Assembly: GCF_900110695.1 (NCBI RefSeq)
Contig: NZ_FOEH01000009.1
Location: forward strand, 1-64,000
Source of the DNA: Virgibacillus subterraneus
Lineage (GTDB): Bacteria > Bacillota > Bacilli > Bacillales > Amphibacillaceae
DNA: 64,000 bases
Direction: 5' to 3'
Shown: positions 8,556-17,875 of the stretch, in pieces
Position numbering within the stretch: position 1 is the first letter of the stretch
How the letters are laid out: each line of letters starts with the position of its first letter
The notes under the pieces: generated by a model
The model's input: the letters and a program-made list of their open reading frames with translations, nothing else
The model's database searches: none
What the model was told of the DNA's origin: nothing
Position numbers and translations under genes: made by a program

Positions 8556-10613
8556 TTATTGTTTTTTATCATCCGAAGAAGTATTTGTATCATTATCTTC
8601 TTTTTCTTCTTCGCGTTCACTTTTTTTCTTTTCTTCTGCTTTTTGTTTAGCTTCTTCAAAAGTCTCTGGTGTTACATCGTCATCGTTTTTAGATTGGATA
8701 TTTACTTTCATATCGCTATCTTCTTCTGGGGACTTTGTTTCATCTGCTTCTTTAACTTCAACTGTCTTAGCTTCATTGTCATCCTCTTCAGGTTCAGGAA
8801 GTACACCATCTTCAAATAGTCCTTTGATTTGTTTTGCATCCAGGGTTTCTACATCAAGAAGTGTTTTAGCAACTAGCTCAAGCTTATCTTTATTTTCAGT
8901 TAGAATTGTTTTTGCACGGTCATAGCAATAATTGATAAAGTTTTGCATTTCCTGGTCGATTTCATGTGCGATCGCATCACTATAATTCTGATCGTTTTGA
9001 ATATCACGGCCAAGGAATACTTCACCACCGCCACTTGTAAATTGAAGTGGACCAATTTTATCACTCATACCATATTCAGTAATCATTTTACGAGCAATAG
9101 CTGTTGCACGCTGGAAGTCATTTGACGCACCAGTACTTACCTCACCAAAGATAATTTCTTCTGATACACGACCACCTAAGAGGCCGGTAATCTTATCAAA
9201 TAACTCCGGCTTCGTCATAAAGTAACGATCCTCTTTTGGCAGCATAACTGCGTATCCGCCAGCTTGCCCACGTGGTACTATCGTAACCTTGTGTACCAAG
9301 TCTGCATCGTCTAATACCATTCCGATTATTGTGTGTCCACTCTCATGGTAAGCAACAATATTTCGCTCTTTAGGTGAAATAACTCTGCTCTTCTTAGCTG
9401 GACCGGCAATAACACGGTCGATAGCTTCATCAACAGCCAACATGTCAATTTTAGTTTGGTCATGACGAGCTGCAACTAATGCAGCTTCGTTTAATAGATT
9501 TTCCAAATCAGCACCAGAAAATCCTGGTGTGCGCATTGCAATTGTTTTAAGATCCACCGTACTATCCAATGGTTTATCTTTAGCGTGTACTTCTAACACT
9601 TCTTCACGGCCTTTAACATCTGGGCGGTCTACCGTTATTTGACGGTCAAATCGTCCCGGACGTAACAATGCCGGGTCAAGAATGTCTGGGCGGTTTGTTG
9701 CAGCAATCATGATAATTCCTTCATTTGCTCCAAAACCATCCATTTCAACTAATAACTGGTTCAAGGTTTGTTCACGTTCATCGTGTCCACCACCAAGACC
9801 AGCACCACGCTGACGTCCAACTGCATCAATCTCATCGATAAATATAATACATGGTGCATTTTTCTTCGCATTTTCAAACAAGTCACGTACACGTGAAGCA
9901 CCTACACCTACAAACATCTCAACGAAATCAGAACCACTGATTGAGAAGAATGGTGTCCCCGCTTCACCCGCAACTGCACGTGCAAGTAATGTTTTACCTG
10001 TACCTGGAGGTCCTACCAGTAGTACACCTTTAGGAATACGTGCACCGACAGCTGTAAATTTACGCGGATCCTTCAGAAAGTCAACAACTTCAACAAGTTC
10101 TTGCTTTTCTTCATCTGCACCGGCTACGTCTTTAAAGCGGACTTTTTTCTTATCTTCAGTATACATTTTCGCTTTACTCTTACCAAAGTTCATGACGCGT
10201 CCACCGCCGCCACCTTGAGCCTGGCTTAGAATAAAGAAGAAAAATAACCCTAATATTAGAAATGGAATCATCGTCGTTAGAAAAGTTACCCATCCGCTTG
10301 GCTGTTCCTCTTCTTTCACATTAAGTACACTTTGCTCAGTGGCTTGTTGTGTAATATTCGAGACAATTTCCGTATTATCAGGAATTTGAGCGACAAACTG
10401 TTCTCCTCCACCCAATTCACCAGTAATGCGTATTATTCCATTTGATGGCTGCATCGTCATTTCTTCGATGTCACCACTATTTAATACATTTGTAAATTCT
10501 TGCACATCATATTCTGTTGCTTCATCATTTTGTCCATTAAATACCCCTATAACGCCTATAACGACTAAGAATATGAGTAAATAAAAGATCACATTACGAA
10601 ATATCCGATTCAT
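8556..10613 (-). CDS. ftsH: ATP-dependent zinc metalloprotease FtsH
   Basis: Membrane-bound AAA+ protease for quality control, important in sporulation and stress. 685 aa: two N-terminal membrane segments (~5-24 and ~110-130) flank an extracytoplasmic loop; the AAA domain has Walker A GPPGTGKT, Walker [11 protein letters not shown] and the SRH region; the protease domain has HESGH. ATG at 10613 follows a perfect AGGAGG. After about residue 605 there is a ~75-residue tail made mostly of D, E, K and S, longer than in B. subtilis FtsH (637 aa). Confidence 0.98.
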   Translation of the reverse strand: MNRIFRNVIFYLLIFLVVIGVIGVFNGQNDEATEYDVQEFTNVLNSGDIEEMTMQPSNGIIRITGELGGGEQFVAQIPDNTEIVSNITQQATEQSVLNVKEEEQPSGWVTFLTTMIPFLILGLFFFFILSQAQGGGGGRVMNFGKSKAKMYTEDKKKVRFKDVAGADEEKQELVEVVDFLKDPRKFTAVGARIPKGVLLVGPPGTGKTLLARAVAGEAGTPFFSISGSDFVEMFVGVGASRVRDLFENAKKNAPCIIFIDEIDAVGRQRGAGLGGGHDEREQTLNQLLVEMDGFGANEGIIMIAATNRPDILDPALLRPGRFDRQITVDRPDVKGREEVLEVHAKDKPLDSTVDLKTIAMRTPGFSGADLENLLNEAALVAARHDQTKIDMLAVDEAIDRVIAGPAKKSRVISPKERNIVAYHESGHTIIGMVLDDADLVHKVTIVPRGQAGGYAVMLPKEDRYFMTKPELFDKITGLLGGRVSEEIIFGEVSTGASNDFQRATAIARKMITEYGMSDKIGPLQFTSGGGEVFLGRDIQNDQNYSDAIAHEIDQEMQNFINYCYDRAKTILTENKDKLELVAKTLLDVETLDAKQIKGLFEDGVLPEPEEDDNEAKTVEVKEADETKSPEEDSDMKVNIQSKNDDDVTPETFEEAKQKAEEKKKSEREEEKEDNDTNTSSDDKKQ

Positions 10614-10649
10614 TACTTACCTCCTCCCAAGCGGGAAAAACTACAAACA

Positions 10650-10679
10650 ATATTACCATAGGAAAAAGTGCTAATACAA
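10650..10679 (-). promoter_or_regulatory. candidate sigma-A promoter of ftsH
   Basis: TTGTAT (10674-10679), 18-bp spacer, TAATAT (10650-10655) on the minus strand, about 37 nt ahead of the ftsH start. Confidence 0.45.
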
Positions 10680-10803
10680 CTAATTCCACTTACGTTTTAA
10701 TATTAATTTAAGCCTGCTTCTTCCATATTCCATACCGTGTAGCATATACGGAATTTATTACATTTTTGTGAAGAATATATCCCTATTGTGCCTGGCATTA
10801 TTT

Positions 10804-11352
10804 TTATGATTCTTCTCCTCCATATATTTTCGGTTTTAACACCCCAATATACGGTAAGTTGCGATATTTCTCTTCATAATCCAATCCATAGCCTACTACA
10901 AATTCATTTGGTACTTCAAATCCAATAATATCTGCTTTAATATGTGCGGTTCTACCAGAAGGCTTATCAAGTAAAGTGACAATTTTAATTGATTTAGCTT
11001 TACGATATTTAAATAAATCGACTAAATAACTTAGTGTAAGGCCACTATCGATAATATCTTCTATAATTAATAAATCCCGACCTTCTACCTTCGTATTTAA
11101 ATCTTTTTCAATTTTCACCTCACCGGATGAACGCATTTTGCCACCATAGCTTGATACATCCATAAAGTCCATTTCCAGGTGTGTTTCTGTACGGCGCAGA
11201 ATATCTGACATAAATGGCATAGCACCTTTTAAAACGCCGATGGCTAACGGAAACTTACCGTCATATTCTTCAGTAAGCTGTTTACCAAGTTCTGCGCATT
11301 TTACCGAGATTTCTTCTTCTGTAATCAATACTTTTTCAATATCGTTATGCAT
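10804..11352 (-). CDS. hpt: hypoxanthine-guanine phosphoribosyltransferase
   Basis: Purine salvage: hypoxanthine or guanine plus PRPP to IMP or GMP. The 182-aa protein has the PRPP motif [17 protein letters not shown] and [19 protein letters not shown] at the end. Start ATG 11352 is set by GGAGGGG six nt upstream; a GTG at 11370 would add six residues without support. It is 10 nt downstream of tilS, the conserved tilS-hpt-ftsH order. Confidence 0.96.
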   Translation of the reverse strand: MHNDIEKVLITEEEISVKCAELGKQLTEEYDGKFPLAIGVLKGAMPFMSDILRRTETHLEMDFMDVSSYGGKMRSSGEVKIEKDLNTKVEGRDLLIIEDIIDSGLTLSYLVDLFKYRKAKSIKIVTLLDKPSGRTAHIKADIIGFEVPNEFVVGYGLDYEEKYRNLPYIGVLKPKIYGGEES

Positions 11353-11362
11353 GTTGCCCCTC

Positions 11363-12757
11363 CTACACATTACCTGTATCGTAATTTAATTGAATATATG
11401 TGCCTTCTTTTGCTTGTATTGGTGGTTGTCCTTTTTTTAAGCCAATCAGCCATAATATTTCTCCATCATCATCAGTTAACACTGGCCATGTATCTCGTTT
11501 ACCAAGCGGGATTTTAGCATCAATAAAAATATCTTTAACCTTTTTACTTCCTTCTAACCCTCTCCAGCTCATTCGATCACCATTTTGACGTGTCCTTATA
11601 TGTAAGGGCAATGCGACACTAGCTTTATTACATATGTATTCAGTGTCGCTATTCGAATCGGGGCAACCCGTATAATTGGCAGTTACCGTTATACCATTTG
11701 GTAACTTTACTTCACCTGGAATATCTACAATTTTATGATAAGAAACAGGATGGGATTGGTCATTTGAGAAGCAAAATACCGCTTTTTGATATATTTTCCT
11801 GAGCTTTAAACTGTCGGGAAAATCAATCTGGACATTACCACTATCACTTTCCAACAACGCAAAAAATTGTTCCTCGTGCACATATGATAAATTTTTAGGC
11901 AATTCTTTATATAGATAGTTTAATATTAGATGAAAGGCTCGCCTTTGTAAAGAACGCGGGCTTGTTTTAAATGAGTCAATAGTAAAGGATGCCTCTTTAT
12001 CCGAATCCGTAAACACAACAAGATCATTGACCAATTTGGCTGCTTCACCTGCCAGAAATTGTTCATCCTCTTGAAGTGACTGACTTAGGTACTGTGTTGT
12101 TGTATGTATATTACTGTTTTTCTCTTTTAGTATTGGGAGCAATTCTTTTCTGAAATAATTCCTAGTATAGGCTGTTTGTTCGTTAGATGGATCTCTACGT
12201 GGGTCAATCCTGTTTTTGCTACAGTAGTCTTCAATTTCATCTTTCGTAACACACAAGAAAGGGCGAATAATCTCACCTGTCACAAATGACCGGTTTAACG
12301 GAATACCTGCCAATGACTTTGTAGTGGCTGACCGTACTAATCCCATCAGCATCGTTTCAACTTGATCATCACCGTGGTGCCCCAGTGCTAAGTAATCAGC
12401 ATTAAACTCACTCATTTGTTTCGCAAAGAATTCATATCGTACCTCCCGAGCGGCAACCTGAGTTCCAACCTGTTTCTCCAGTTTATACAACGGAACATTC
12501 AAAGAAGCCCCAATAAATTGTACGCCCCATTTTTCACAAATATGTTTAACAAAATCAAGGTCATCTCTCGATTCGTCGCCTCTTAGCTGATGATCAACAG
12601 ACAATACAATAAGTTTCAAATTCCATTTTTCCTGGATTGACTGAAAATAGTGTAGAAGTGCCATCGAGTCAGGGCCACCGGAAACACCAAGCAGGACGGT
12701 CGAATTATTTTTAAGCAATTGATTTTTTTTTATAAATGCATTAACTTTACTAATCAT
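11363..12757 (-). CDS. tilS: tRNA(Ile)-lysidine synthase
   Basis: Converts C34 of the tRNA-Ile CAU anticodon to lysidine so that it reads AUA instead of AUG; essential. The 464-aa protein has the PP-loop VSGGPDS (~25-31) in an N-type ATPase domain, then the TilS C-terminal domains (~360-460), including [11 protein letters not shown]...[15 protein letters not shown] at 12757. First gene of the tilS-hpt pair. Confidence 0.95.
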   Translation of the reverse strand: MISKVNAFIKKNQLLKNNSTVLLGVSGGPDSMALLHYFQSIQEKWNLKLIVLSVDHQLRGDESRDDLDFVKHICEKWGVQFIGASLNVPLYKLEKQVGTQVAAREVRYEFFAKQMSEFNADYLALGHHGDDQVETMLMGLVRSATTKSLAGIPLNRSFVTGEIIRPFLCVTKDEIEDYCSKNRIDPRRDPSNEQTAYTRNYFRKELLPILKEKNSNIHTTTQYLSQSLQEDEQFLAGEAAKLVNDLVVFTDSDKEASFTIDSFKTSPRSLQRRAFHLILNYLYKELPKNLSYVHEEQFFALLESDSGNVQIDFPDSLKLRKIYQKAVFCFSNDQSHPVSYHKIVDIPGEVKLPNGITVTANYTGCPDSNSDTEYICNKASVALPLHIRTRQNGDRMSWRGLEGSKKVKDIFIDAKIPLGKRDTWPVLTDDDGEILWLIGLKKGQPPIQAKEGTYIQLNYDTGNV

Positions 12758-12846
12758 TGCTTGCCCATCTCCATGAATAAACTAATTTAATACCCCTTTT
12801 ATCCTACCATAAAAACGCATCCTAACAAAGAGCAATACTACGTACC

Positions 12847-13779
12847 TCAAAGTAATAGTATCGATGAAAGGTAATAAAATAATGCAATTAGAAAAATTCC
12901 ACCAGCTTCTACGAAAGAGGTGCCTTTAGATACTGATTTACCCGCTCTTCTTTTAGATTTTCTTGAGCTTTTTATAGCCTGTAATGTCTTTGTTATTTCG
13001 TTCTTCATCTGTCCGCTTGTCTTGTATTTGCCAAGTAGTGCATCTTTAAGACAATTTCGATACATACGTAACTGCTTTACATCATCTAGCCTTTTAAAAA
13101 GTGTTGATTTTGGCTGTGAGCCCTTATCAAATCTTTTGGGATAGTATATGTTTAAAAATACCATAACAAAAGCAAATAAATCATAGCTTGGTTCCGCACG
13201 TCTTGAACCAAACCCCCAGTAACCCCGGTCATAAAACTCTGTATATTCCTTAATCGCTCTGCCGATTTGTGTTGTGCCGCCAACATCAATCCAGCGAACC
13301 TTTGGCGGCGATGATAGGACAATAAGATTCTCTGTTTTAAAATCCCCAAATACCCATCCTGCCTGATGCAGGCGCTCTAAATCGTCTAGTAATTGCAGCA
13401 TAAACACACCGATCCATTCATCGCCATTACGGTTAATAAAGCTTGACAGGGTTTCTCCATGTAAATATTCCATAACATAAAAAGCATACTTTGTATTTTG
13501 CGCAAACTCCCAATCATCCACATCCAATAAACAAGGCCCAAGACGATTCCCTTGGACCTTCTTCAACGATTTCAAAACGTTTACTTCCATTGTCATTGAT
13601 GTGCTTTTATCACTTATTTTCAATGCAACTTGCTTACCATTCCTATCACAGAGATAAACTGATCCAACTGCACCTTGACCAAGCTTCTTTTTAATTACAT
13701 AACGATGCTTATGCCACTTTCCACTTATAATTGTTCCTGGCTTAATATCAATTCCATGCTTCTTCCATGCCTGGTTCAT
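12847..13779 (-). CDS. yabT: Hanks-type Ser/Thr protein kinase with C-terminal membrane anchor (YabT/PrkD-like)
   Basis: In B. subtilis YabT is a sporulation kinase at the division septum, stimulated by DNA, that phosphorylates RecA and others. The 310-aa protein shows the glycine loop LGQGAVGSVY, the ATP-lysine VALKIS, a catalytic loop GDFKTENL, a metal-binding DVGG, and a hydrophobic C-terminal segment (last ~20 residues) preceded by basic residues. The usual HRD and DFG are FGD and DVG, but the catalytic Asp, Lys and Asn are kept. ATG 13779 is set by GAGGG; the gene overlaps yabS by 32 bp. Confidence 0.88.
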   Translation of the reverse strand: MNQAWKKHGIDIKPGTIISGKWHKHRYVIKKKLGQGAVGSVYLCDRNGKQVALKISDKSTSMTMEVNVLKSLKKVQGNRLGPCLLDVDDWEFAQNTKYAFYVMEYLHGETLSSFINRNGDEWIGVFMLQLLDDLERLHQAGWVFGDFKTENLIVLSSPPKVRWIDVGGTTQIGRAIKEYTEFYDRGYWGFGSRRAEPSYDLFAFVMVFLNIYYPKRFDKGSQPKSTLFKRLDDVKQLRMYRNCLKDALLGKYKTSGQMKNEITKTLQAIKSSRKSKRRAGKSVSKGTSFVEAGGIFLIALFYYLSSILLL

Positions 13780-14488
13780 CTTCATCCCTCAAGCTCCTTA
13801 GCAATCCTTTCTTTCCAAACTGATACATCGCTTCACGTATAGCAGGTCCAGTAGGCGTAATTCCTCCACTGCTTAGCTTTGGAAATACTGTCGATATTGA
13901 ATCAAGCTTTGGCGACCAGTCGAATACTTTTTGAATATCCTTTCGTTTGCCTGGAAAACTAAAAATACAGAATCGATTCCTTCCAATTCGTGCATTTAAA
14001 CTTATCGAAAGGTCAATTAGAGCCTCTTTTACTGTTGGAAGCTTATCATGCATGCTCGCACTTGTATCAACTAACACGAGAACTTCCAAATCACACGTTT
14101 CACCCATATCCTCCACAACCTCCATAATCTCCCCGCGTTTTTCCGGTTCGATATCCTCGAGATTCTGATTTGGACCTAAAATTTGCTTTAATTCCTGATT
14201 AACAAATCCTTGTAAAGTTTGTGTCATTGCTTGTTTTGTAACCATTTGTACTGTCTGTGATAGTGACTGTTTATAGACGAGTTGACTTACACCGCCACCA
14301 GAAAGCGCAATATCTTCAACTTCCTCCAATCCTTCTGGCTGCTCAGTCTGATCATCATCTAAAATACCAATCACATTAACCGTCACACCTTGCTGATGTG
14401 CCAGTGCAGCAGTTGCGGCTGGATCCTCACCCTTATTAGAGCAACCATCCGTTATCAATAGAATCTGTTTTAGTGTTCCTTTTTTCAC
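13748..14488 (-). CDS. yabS: VWA-domain protein (YabS-like)
   Basis: The 246-aa protein carries a von Willebrand A fold: ITDGCSNKGEDP near the N-terminus and a second metal-site motif LVDTSASMHDK (DxSxS) about residue 138, with TPTGPAI further on. B. subtilis has yabS-yabT next to spoIIE, in the forespore regulon; its exact role is unknown, possibly a partner of the kinase. GTG at 14488 follows AGGAGG with 9 nt between. A sigma-F-like promoter precedes it. Confidence 0.85.
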   Translation of the reverse strand: MKKGTLKQILLITDGCSNKGEDPAATAALAHQQGVTVNVIGILDDDQTEQPEGLEEVEDIALSGGGVSQLVYKQSLSQTVQMVTKQAMTQTLQGFVNQELKQILGPNQNLEDIEPEKRGEIMEVVEDMGETCDLEVLVLVDTSASMHDKLPTVKEALIDLSISLNARIGRNRFCIFSFPGKRKDIQKVFDWSPKLDSISTVFPKLSSGGITPTGPAIREAMYQFGKKGLLRSLRDEDEPGMEEAWN

Positions 14489-14516
14489 TTAACATACCTC
14501 CTAGCTAATCCACTAC

Positions 14517-14546
14517 CATCATCGCCAACATCGTTTAAAAATATAC
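14517..14546 (-). promoter_or_regulatory. candidate sigma-F promoter of yabS-yabT
   Basis: GTATA (14542-14546), 15-bp spacer, GGCGATGATG (14517-14526) on the minus strand. The -10 fits GGNRANAMTW at 8 of 10 positions. The genes belong to the forespore programme in B. subtilis. Confidence 0.5.
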
Positions 14547-14579
14547 GTTTACTCCTTGAAATGGGGATACTGCTGACCA

Positions 14580-14764
14580 GGCGGATCCTCATTCCGTTAT
14601 TCATTACAAATCCCTCATTTAGGGCATGTTTTAGGATCCTCATTCCGTTATTTGTCTTTTTAACCTTATATTTCGTTGATTTTTCGCTATTAGCGGAATG
14701 AGGATCCGTTTCACCCCCCTTAGAACACTAAATCTGCCGTTTAGTGGAACGAGGATTCACATTG
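14580..14764. repeat. GGATCCTCATTCCG repeat array, locus 1
   Basis: GGATCCTCATTCCGTTATT occurs at about 14583 and again at about 14633. The inverse, AGCGGAATGAGGATCCG, is at 14691-14707, with a degenerate GTGGAACGAGGATTCAC at 14744-14760. So units about 50 bp apart run in direct order and then inverted order, filling most of the yabS-spoIIE gap. A second array of the same layout lies at 60450-60664. No coding potential is evident. Confidence 0.85.
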
Positions 14765-14807
14765 CTGACTTTTATTTGTATTTCGCAATGCACTTTGCAA
14801 ACATGCT

Positions 14808-14823
14808 ACCTTCTTAACTGCTA
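14808..14823 (-). repeat. fragment of terminator-anchored element
   Basis: Only the end of the palindrome, TTCTTAACTGC on the plus strand, remains, joined to the A-run (minus-strand U-tract) of the spoIIE terminator in the same geometry as the complete copies. Confidence 0.5.
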
Positions 14824-14858
14824 AAAAACTGATACTCCATTAGAGTACCAGTTTTTTT
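14823..14858 (-). terminator. intrinsic terminator after spoIIE
   Basis: AAAAAACTGGTACTC and GAGTATCAGTTTTTT pair around a 5-nt loop with a T-run, 9 nt past the spoIIE stop on the minus strand. Confidence 0.88.
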
Positions 14859-14866
14859 AGCATCCG

Positions 14867-17317
14867 TTATTGCGCTTTTTCGGTGTAAGTTGGTATCGAA
14901 GCCCATTGTGGTGTATTTTTAACTATTTTAGCAGCAACCACCGTCATATCATCTTCAATTGCTCCCGACCTTGTTCGGACAACCTCCTCAAGTAGTAAAT
15001 CTGCTATTTCCTGAGGATCATCCGTCTTCATTTCACGAATTTTCCGCTTCAACCAAACATCCGTATTTTCAATATGTTTTGGCCCATCAAATATACCGTC
15101 GCTCATCATAATTAAAATATCTTCAGATTTTAATTGCTCACCAACGATATCAACGTCAAATTCCTGTATAATCCCCATTGGCAGATTACTCGCTTCCACC
15201 TTGATCATTTCTTCCCCACGTTTGATAAAACTTGGAGTCGAGCCAATTTTTAAGAAACGAACAAATGCATTGTGCATATTTATAACAGCCAAATCTAATG
15301 TTGCAAACATCTCATCGGTAGTTCGCAGTGCAAGGATTGAGTTGATTGATTTGATCGCAACTTTTTCCGGAATTCCAGTTTGTAAAATTTGCTGGAGGAG
15401 CCGTAACGTTTCTTTACTTTCTTCACTTGCACGTTGGCCATTACCCATACCATCGCTAATAGCCATTGCATATTTTCCGGCACCAAGTTCTATAGTTGTA
15501 TAGCTATCTCCTGAAATAAGCCCTCCACCTTTGGCAGCATTGGCAATGCCAGTATCAATTACATATTCTTTGGCAGATCCAAATGCCAGATAGCAGTAGC
15601 CATTTGGGAATGGTGAAACCTCTTCTTGCTTAACAATAATCATTTCGTTTAATATATCGGATAATACAGGCGCAATTATTTTTGCCCCTTCACCATGATA
15701 ATCATAAAAAGATAGCGTCATTTCAATATCTACATTTCCTTTATCCAACTGATAAATATCCAGCTTCTCTAAATCAATACCCATATGCTTGAGCGTATGG
15801 ATGATTTGCATTTCCTGTTTTTCATGATGCTGACGTTCCTTAAGGATTTCGTTAGCAAAATCCTCCATGACTTCCGAAACCCCTTGAAGCTGGTCAGCGA
15901 CAAAGCGCTTGCTTTCAATCACCTGTTTCTTTAATTTTTTATTTGCTTCAAACGATGATATTTCTTCTTTCATTACGTCAATTACTTTTTTTGATTTTAC
16001 ACAATGGTTTTCAAATTCCCGAGTTGATTTATGACTTGGTTCTTTACCTTCTGCAAGATCATCCTTCAGATTTTCCATTAGAGAGTAAGTCTTATCAAAC
16101 TGCTTCTCCCAGCAGCGATCTTTCATAAAGCAGGACTGACACGTTTTCTCGGTAACCTGACTTAAAAAATAATCTGTCTCACGCTTGTCTTGAATATCTT
16201 CTTCCTTAAATTCCTCAGATGAGGTAAAACTTTTTGAAAGCGCTTCAAATACATCAGAGAATTGCTCAACCCGCTTAGCGGTAACATTACGAACTTTTTG
16301 CAAGTATTGTTCTTGTTCATTTGTATGTTCTTCAGTTCCCGGAATATAACGTGATAGTTTCTTAAACCAGCTTGCCGGTGTCAAAATAAAGAATAAAATT
16401 GCAATGGATGTTTCGATAAGAGAAGGTACTATTGTCCCAACATCTACATAAATGCCCACTAGAAATGTCCCAACTAAAAGTCCAATGCTTACCCCAATCT
16501 TATTTCCTTCTTTCAATAATCCGCCTAACAACCCTGAAAAGGCAAGCAAGCTCATTTGGTAGAGATTTGCTACATTTGCCAGCGACAAGATAAGCCCAGC
16601 TACTACCCCTACTGTTGACCCAATTGCCGCACCTCCAACAAATGCGAGTAACAATACAAAGTAACGGGAAAATATTTGCTCAACTGAGGCGTCATAAAAT
16701 GACCATCCTATTGTTCCTGTCAATATCGATGCAAGCAAGATAATCATGCAAACAATTTCTTCATTTTTTAACGCAGGTTTATATCTATTTGGTGATAATA
16801 ATGGAATACTCTGCATAAAGATTAGTACAAGGACAGCTCCAAGTACTCCTTCAACAACTATGAGCATCCATTCATACGATGAAAGCTGATCTGTAGCAGA
16901 ATACACAAAAAGCCTTGGACCTAAAGTGGAGAAGAACACAAATAGCGGAATATAGACTTGCTGTTTTTTGGCATGTTTAAATAATGCTGCCAAAAAAATA
17001 AAAACAATCATTGCTAACGCAATAAAAACCCCATGAACAAGTGAAAAGCTTAATGATCCAGCCAGGACTGCAAGCATTACTTTCGCTGCCTTGTCCTTAT
17101 GTATAAACCAAATGGTTGCCAAAAAAGCAACAGCAAATGGTGAGACAACTGATAATATGATAGCTCGTCCCAATAAAAAACCAACTATATAGAACAGCCA
17201 TCCTTTTTCGAATAATAATGATGTAGCATGCGAAGACATCCACTTACGAAACCTTTGTAGCAGGTTTTTATTTACGCCGATTGCGTCGGATTCCAACCTT
17301 GGAATTGAATCCATCAT
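14867..17317 (-). CDS. spoIIE: stage II sporulation protein E, PP2C-type phosphatase
   Basis: Dephosphorylates SpoIIAA to activate sigma-F in the forespore and takes part in polar septation with FtsZ. The 816-aa protein has about ten membrane segments in the first ~330 residues, a central oligomerisation region with a cysteine cluster (TCQSCFMKDRCWEKQF), and a C-terminal PP2C domain (~590-800) with DGMGNGQRASEES and MMSDGIFDG metal-binding motifs. ATG at 17317 follows GAGGGAG. The promoter has the 21-bp spacing seen in B. subtilis. Confidence 0.97.
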   Translation of the reverse strand: MMDSIPRLESDAIGVNKNLLQRFRKWMSSHATSLLFEKGWLFYIVGFLLGRAIILSVVSPFAVAFLATIWFIHKDKAAKVMLAVLAGSLSFSLVHGVFIALAMIVFIFLAALFKHAKKQQVYIPLFVFFSTLGPRLFVYSATDQLSSYEWMLIVVEGVLGAVLVLIFMQSIPLLSPNRYKPALKNEEIVCMIILLASILTGTIGWSFYDASVEQIFSRYFVLLLAFVGGAAIGSTVGVVAGLILSLANVANLYQMSLLAFSGLLGGLLKEGNKIGVSIGLLVGTFLVGIYVDVGTIVPSLIETSIAILFFILTPASWFKKLSRYIPGTEEHTNEQEQYLQKVRNVTAKRVEQFSDVFEALSKSFTSSEEFKEEDIQDKRETDYFLSQVTEKTCQSCFMKDRCWEKQFDKTYSLMENLKDDLAEGKEPSHKSTREFENHCVKSKKVIDVMKEEISSFEANKKLKKQVIESKRFVADQLQGVSEVMEDFANEILKERQHHEKQEMQIIHTLKHMGIDLEKLDIYQLDKGNVDIEMTLSFYDYHGEGAKIIAPVLSDILNEMIIVKQEEVSPFPNGYCYLAFGSAKEYVIDTGIANAAKGGGLISGDSYTTIELGAGKYAMAISDGMGNGQRASEESKETLRLLQQILQTGIPEKVAIKSINSILALRTTDEMFATLDLAVINMHNAFVRFLKIGSTPSFIKRGEEMIKVEASNLPMGIIQEFDVDIVGEQLKSEDILIMMSDGIFDGPKHIENTDVWLKRKIREMKTDDPQEIADLLLEEVVRTRSGAIEDDMTVVAAKIVKNTPQWASIPTYTEKAQ

Positions 17318-17341
17318 AGAATACCACTCCCTCTTTCAAAC

Positions 17342-17374
17342 ATTAAATCACACTATGCATTGTTTTTTTGTCAA
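17342..17374 (-). promoter_or_regulatory. spoIIE promoter with 21-bp spacer (Spo0A-type)
   Basis: On the minus strand TTGACA (17369-17374) and TTTAAT (17342-17347) are 21 bp apart. B. subtilis spoIIE is known for just this: a sigma-A promoter with 21 bp between the boxes that needs Spo0A~P. An imperfect 0A box (AGTCGAA, 17401-17407) lies 26 bp upstream. Confidence 0.7.
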
Positions 17375-17400
17375 AATAAGAGAGCAAGTTTAAAAAATCG

Positions 17401-17453
17401 TTCGACTGTATTCTATATGGACAAGCGGTATTCTACATAACCTTCCGTATTCT
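17401..17453 (-). promoter_or_regulatory. 0A-box-like site and three phased AGAATAC repeats upstream of spoIIE
   Basis: AGTCGAA (17401-17407) differs by one base from TGNCGAA. AGAATAC occurs at 17408-17414, 17428-17434 and 17447-17453, spaced 20 and 19 bp, about two helical turns. They may be degenerate regulator sites on one face of the DNA; the binder is unknown. Confidence 0.4.
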
Positions 17454-17472
17454 GTTTACTATTGTCTAAAGA

Positions 17473-17546
17473 TTAGAAAACTTAGCTTATCGCCAAGCCT
17501 TAGTTGCACATATGCACGAAGAAAGTATTTATACTTTATTAACTGT
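17473..17546 (-). repeat. terminator-anchored element, copy 3 (not at a terminator)
   Basis: Short form with TTAGAAAACTTAGC, CGCCAAGCCTTAGTTGCA and GAAAGTATTTATACTTTATT. It lies upstream of the spoIIE promoter region and is not next to a minus-strand terminator, one of the few such copies. The stretch 17547-17694 holds nothing else recognisable. Confidence 0.8.
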
Positions 17547-17694
17547 CCATAAAATATAAGATCCTTTGTCTATATGTTTCCAGTTGGTTTAACAGTATCT
17601 CGTGTCGTTTCTCAATAAAATCACCTTATCACGTATTTACTTAATAATTCTTAATAAAAAACGACAAACTCCTCCCTTTTTCCAAAATTACTCA

Positions 17695-17723
17695 TTGACA
17701 CATATATAACCCTGTTGTATTAT
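17695..17723 (+). promoter_or_regulatory. sigma-A promoter of tRNA-Met
   Basis: TTGACA (17695-17700), 17-bp spacer, TATTAT (17718-17723) on the plus strand, ending 19 bp before the tRNA. Confidence 0.85.
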
Positions 17724-17742
17724 ATCACTTGTGATTCATTTT

Positions 17743-17816
17743 GGCGGCGTAGCTCAGCTGGCGAGAGCGTACGGTTCATACCCGTGAGGTCGTGGGTTCG
17801 ATCCCCTCCGCCGCTA
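17743..17816 (+). tRNA. trnM: elongator tRNA-Met (CAT)
   Basis: Cloverleaf: acceptor GGCGGCG/CGCCGCT (first pair G-U), D arm GCTC-AGCTGGCGA-GAGC, anticodon arm TACGG-TTCATAC-CCGTG with anticodon CAT, T arm GTGGG-TTCGATC-CCCTC, then A. The 3' CCA is not encoded (TATCC follows). It resembles B. subtilis trnSL-Met1, which lies at the same locus, but it is on the strand opposite to its neighbours and the accompanying tRNA-Glu is missing. The T stem has one U-U mismatch (second pair). Confidence 0.95.
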
Positions 17817-17827
17817 TCCTTAATAAT

Positions 17828-17875
17828 AAAGACCTGCAGAAGTGTTAAAAACACTTAACTGCAGGTCTTTATTTG
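17828..17875 (+). terminator. intrinsic terminator of tRNA-Met
   Basis: AAAGACCTGCAG/CTGCAGGTCTTT outer stem with an inner AAGTGTT/AACACTT stem, then ATTTGTT, starting 12 nt past the tRNA. From 17876 to 18164 nothing else is recognisable. Confidence 0.88.

Noticed and set aside
14580-14764. CRISPR array
   Set aside because: The repeats are inverted to one another, degenerate and few; there are no cas genes in the window.
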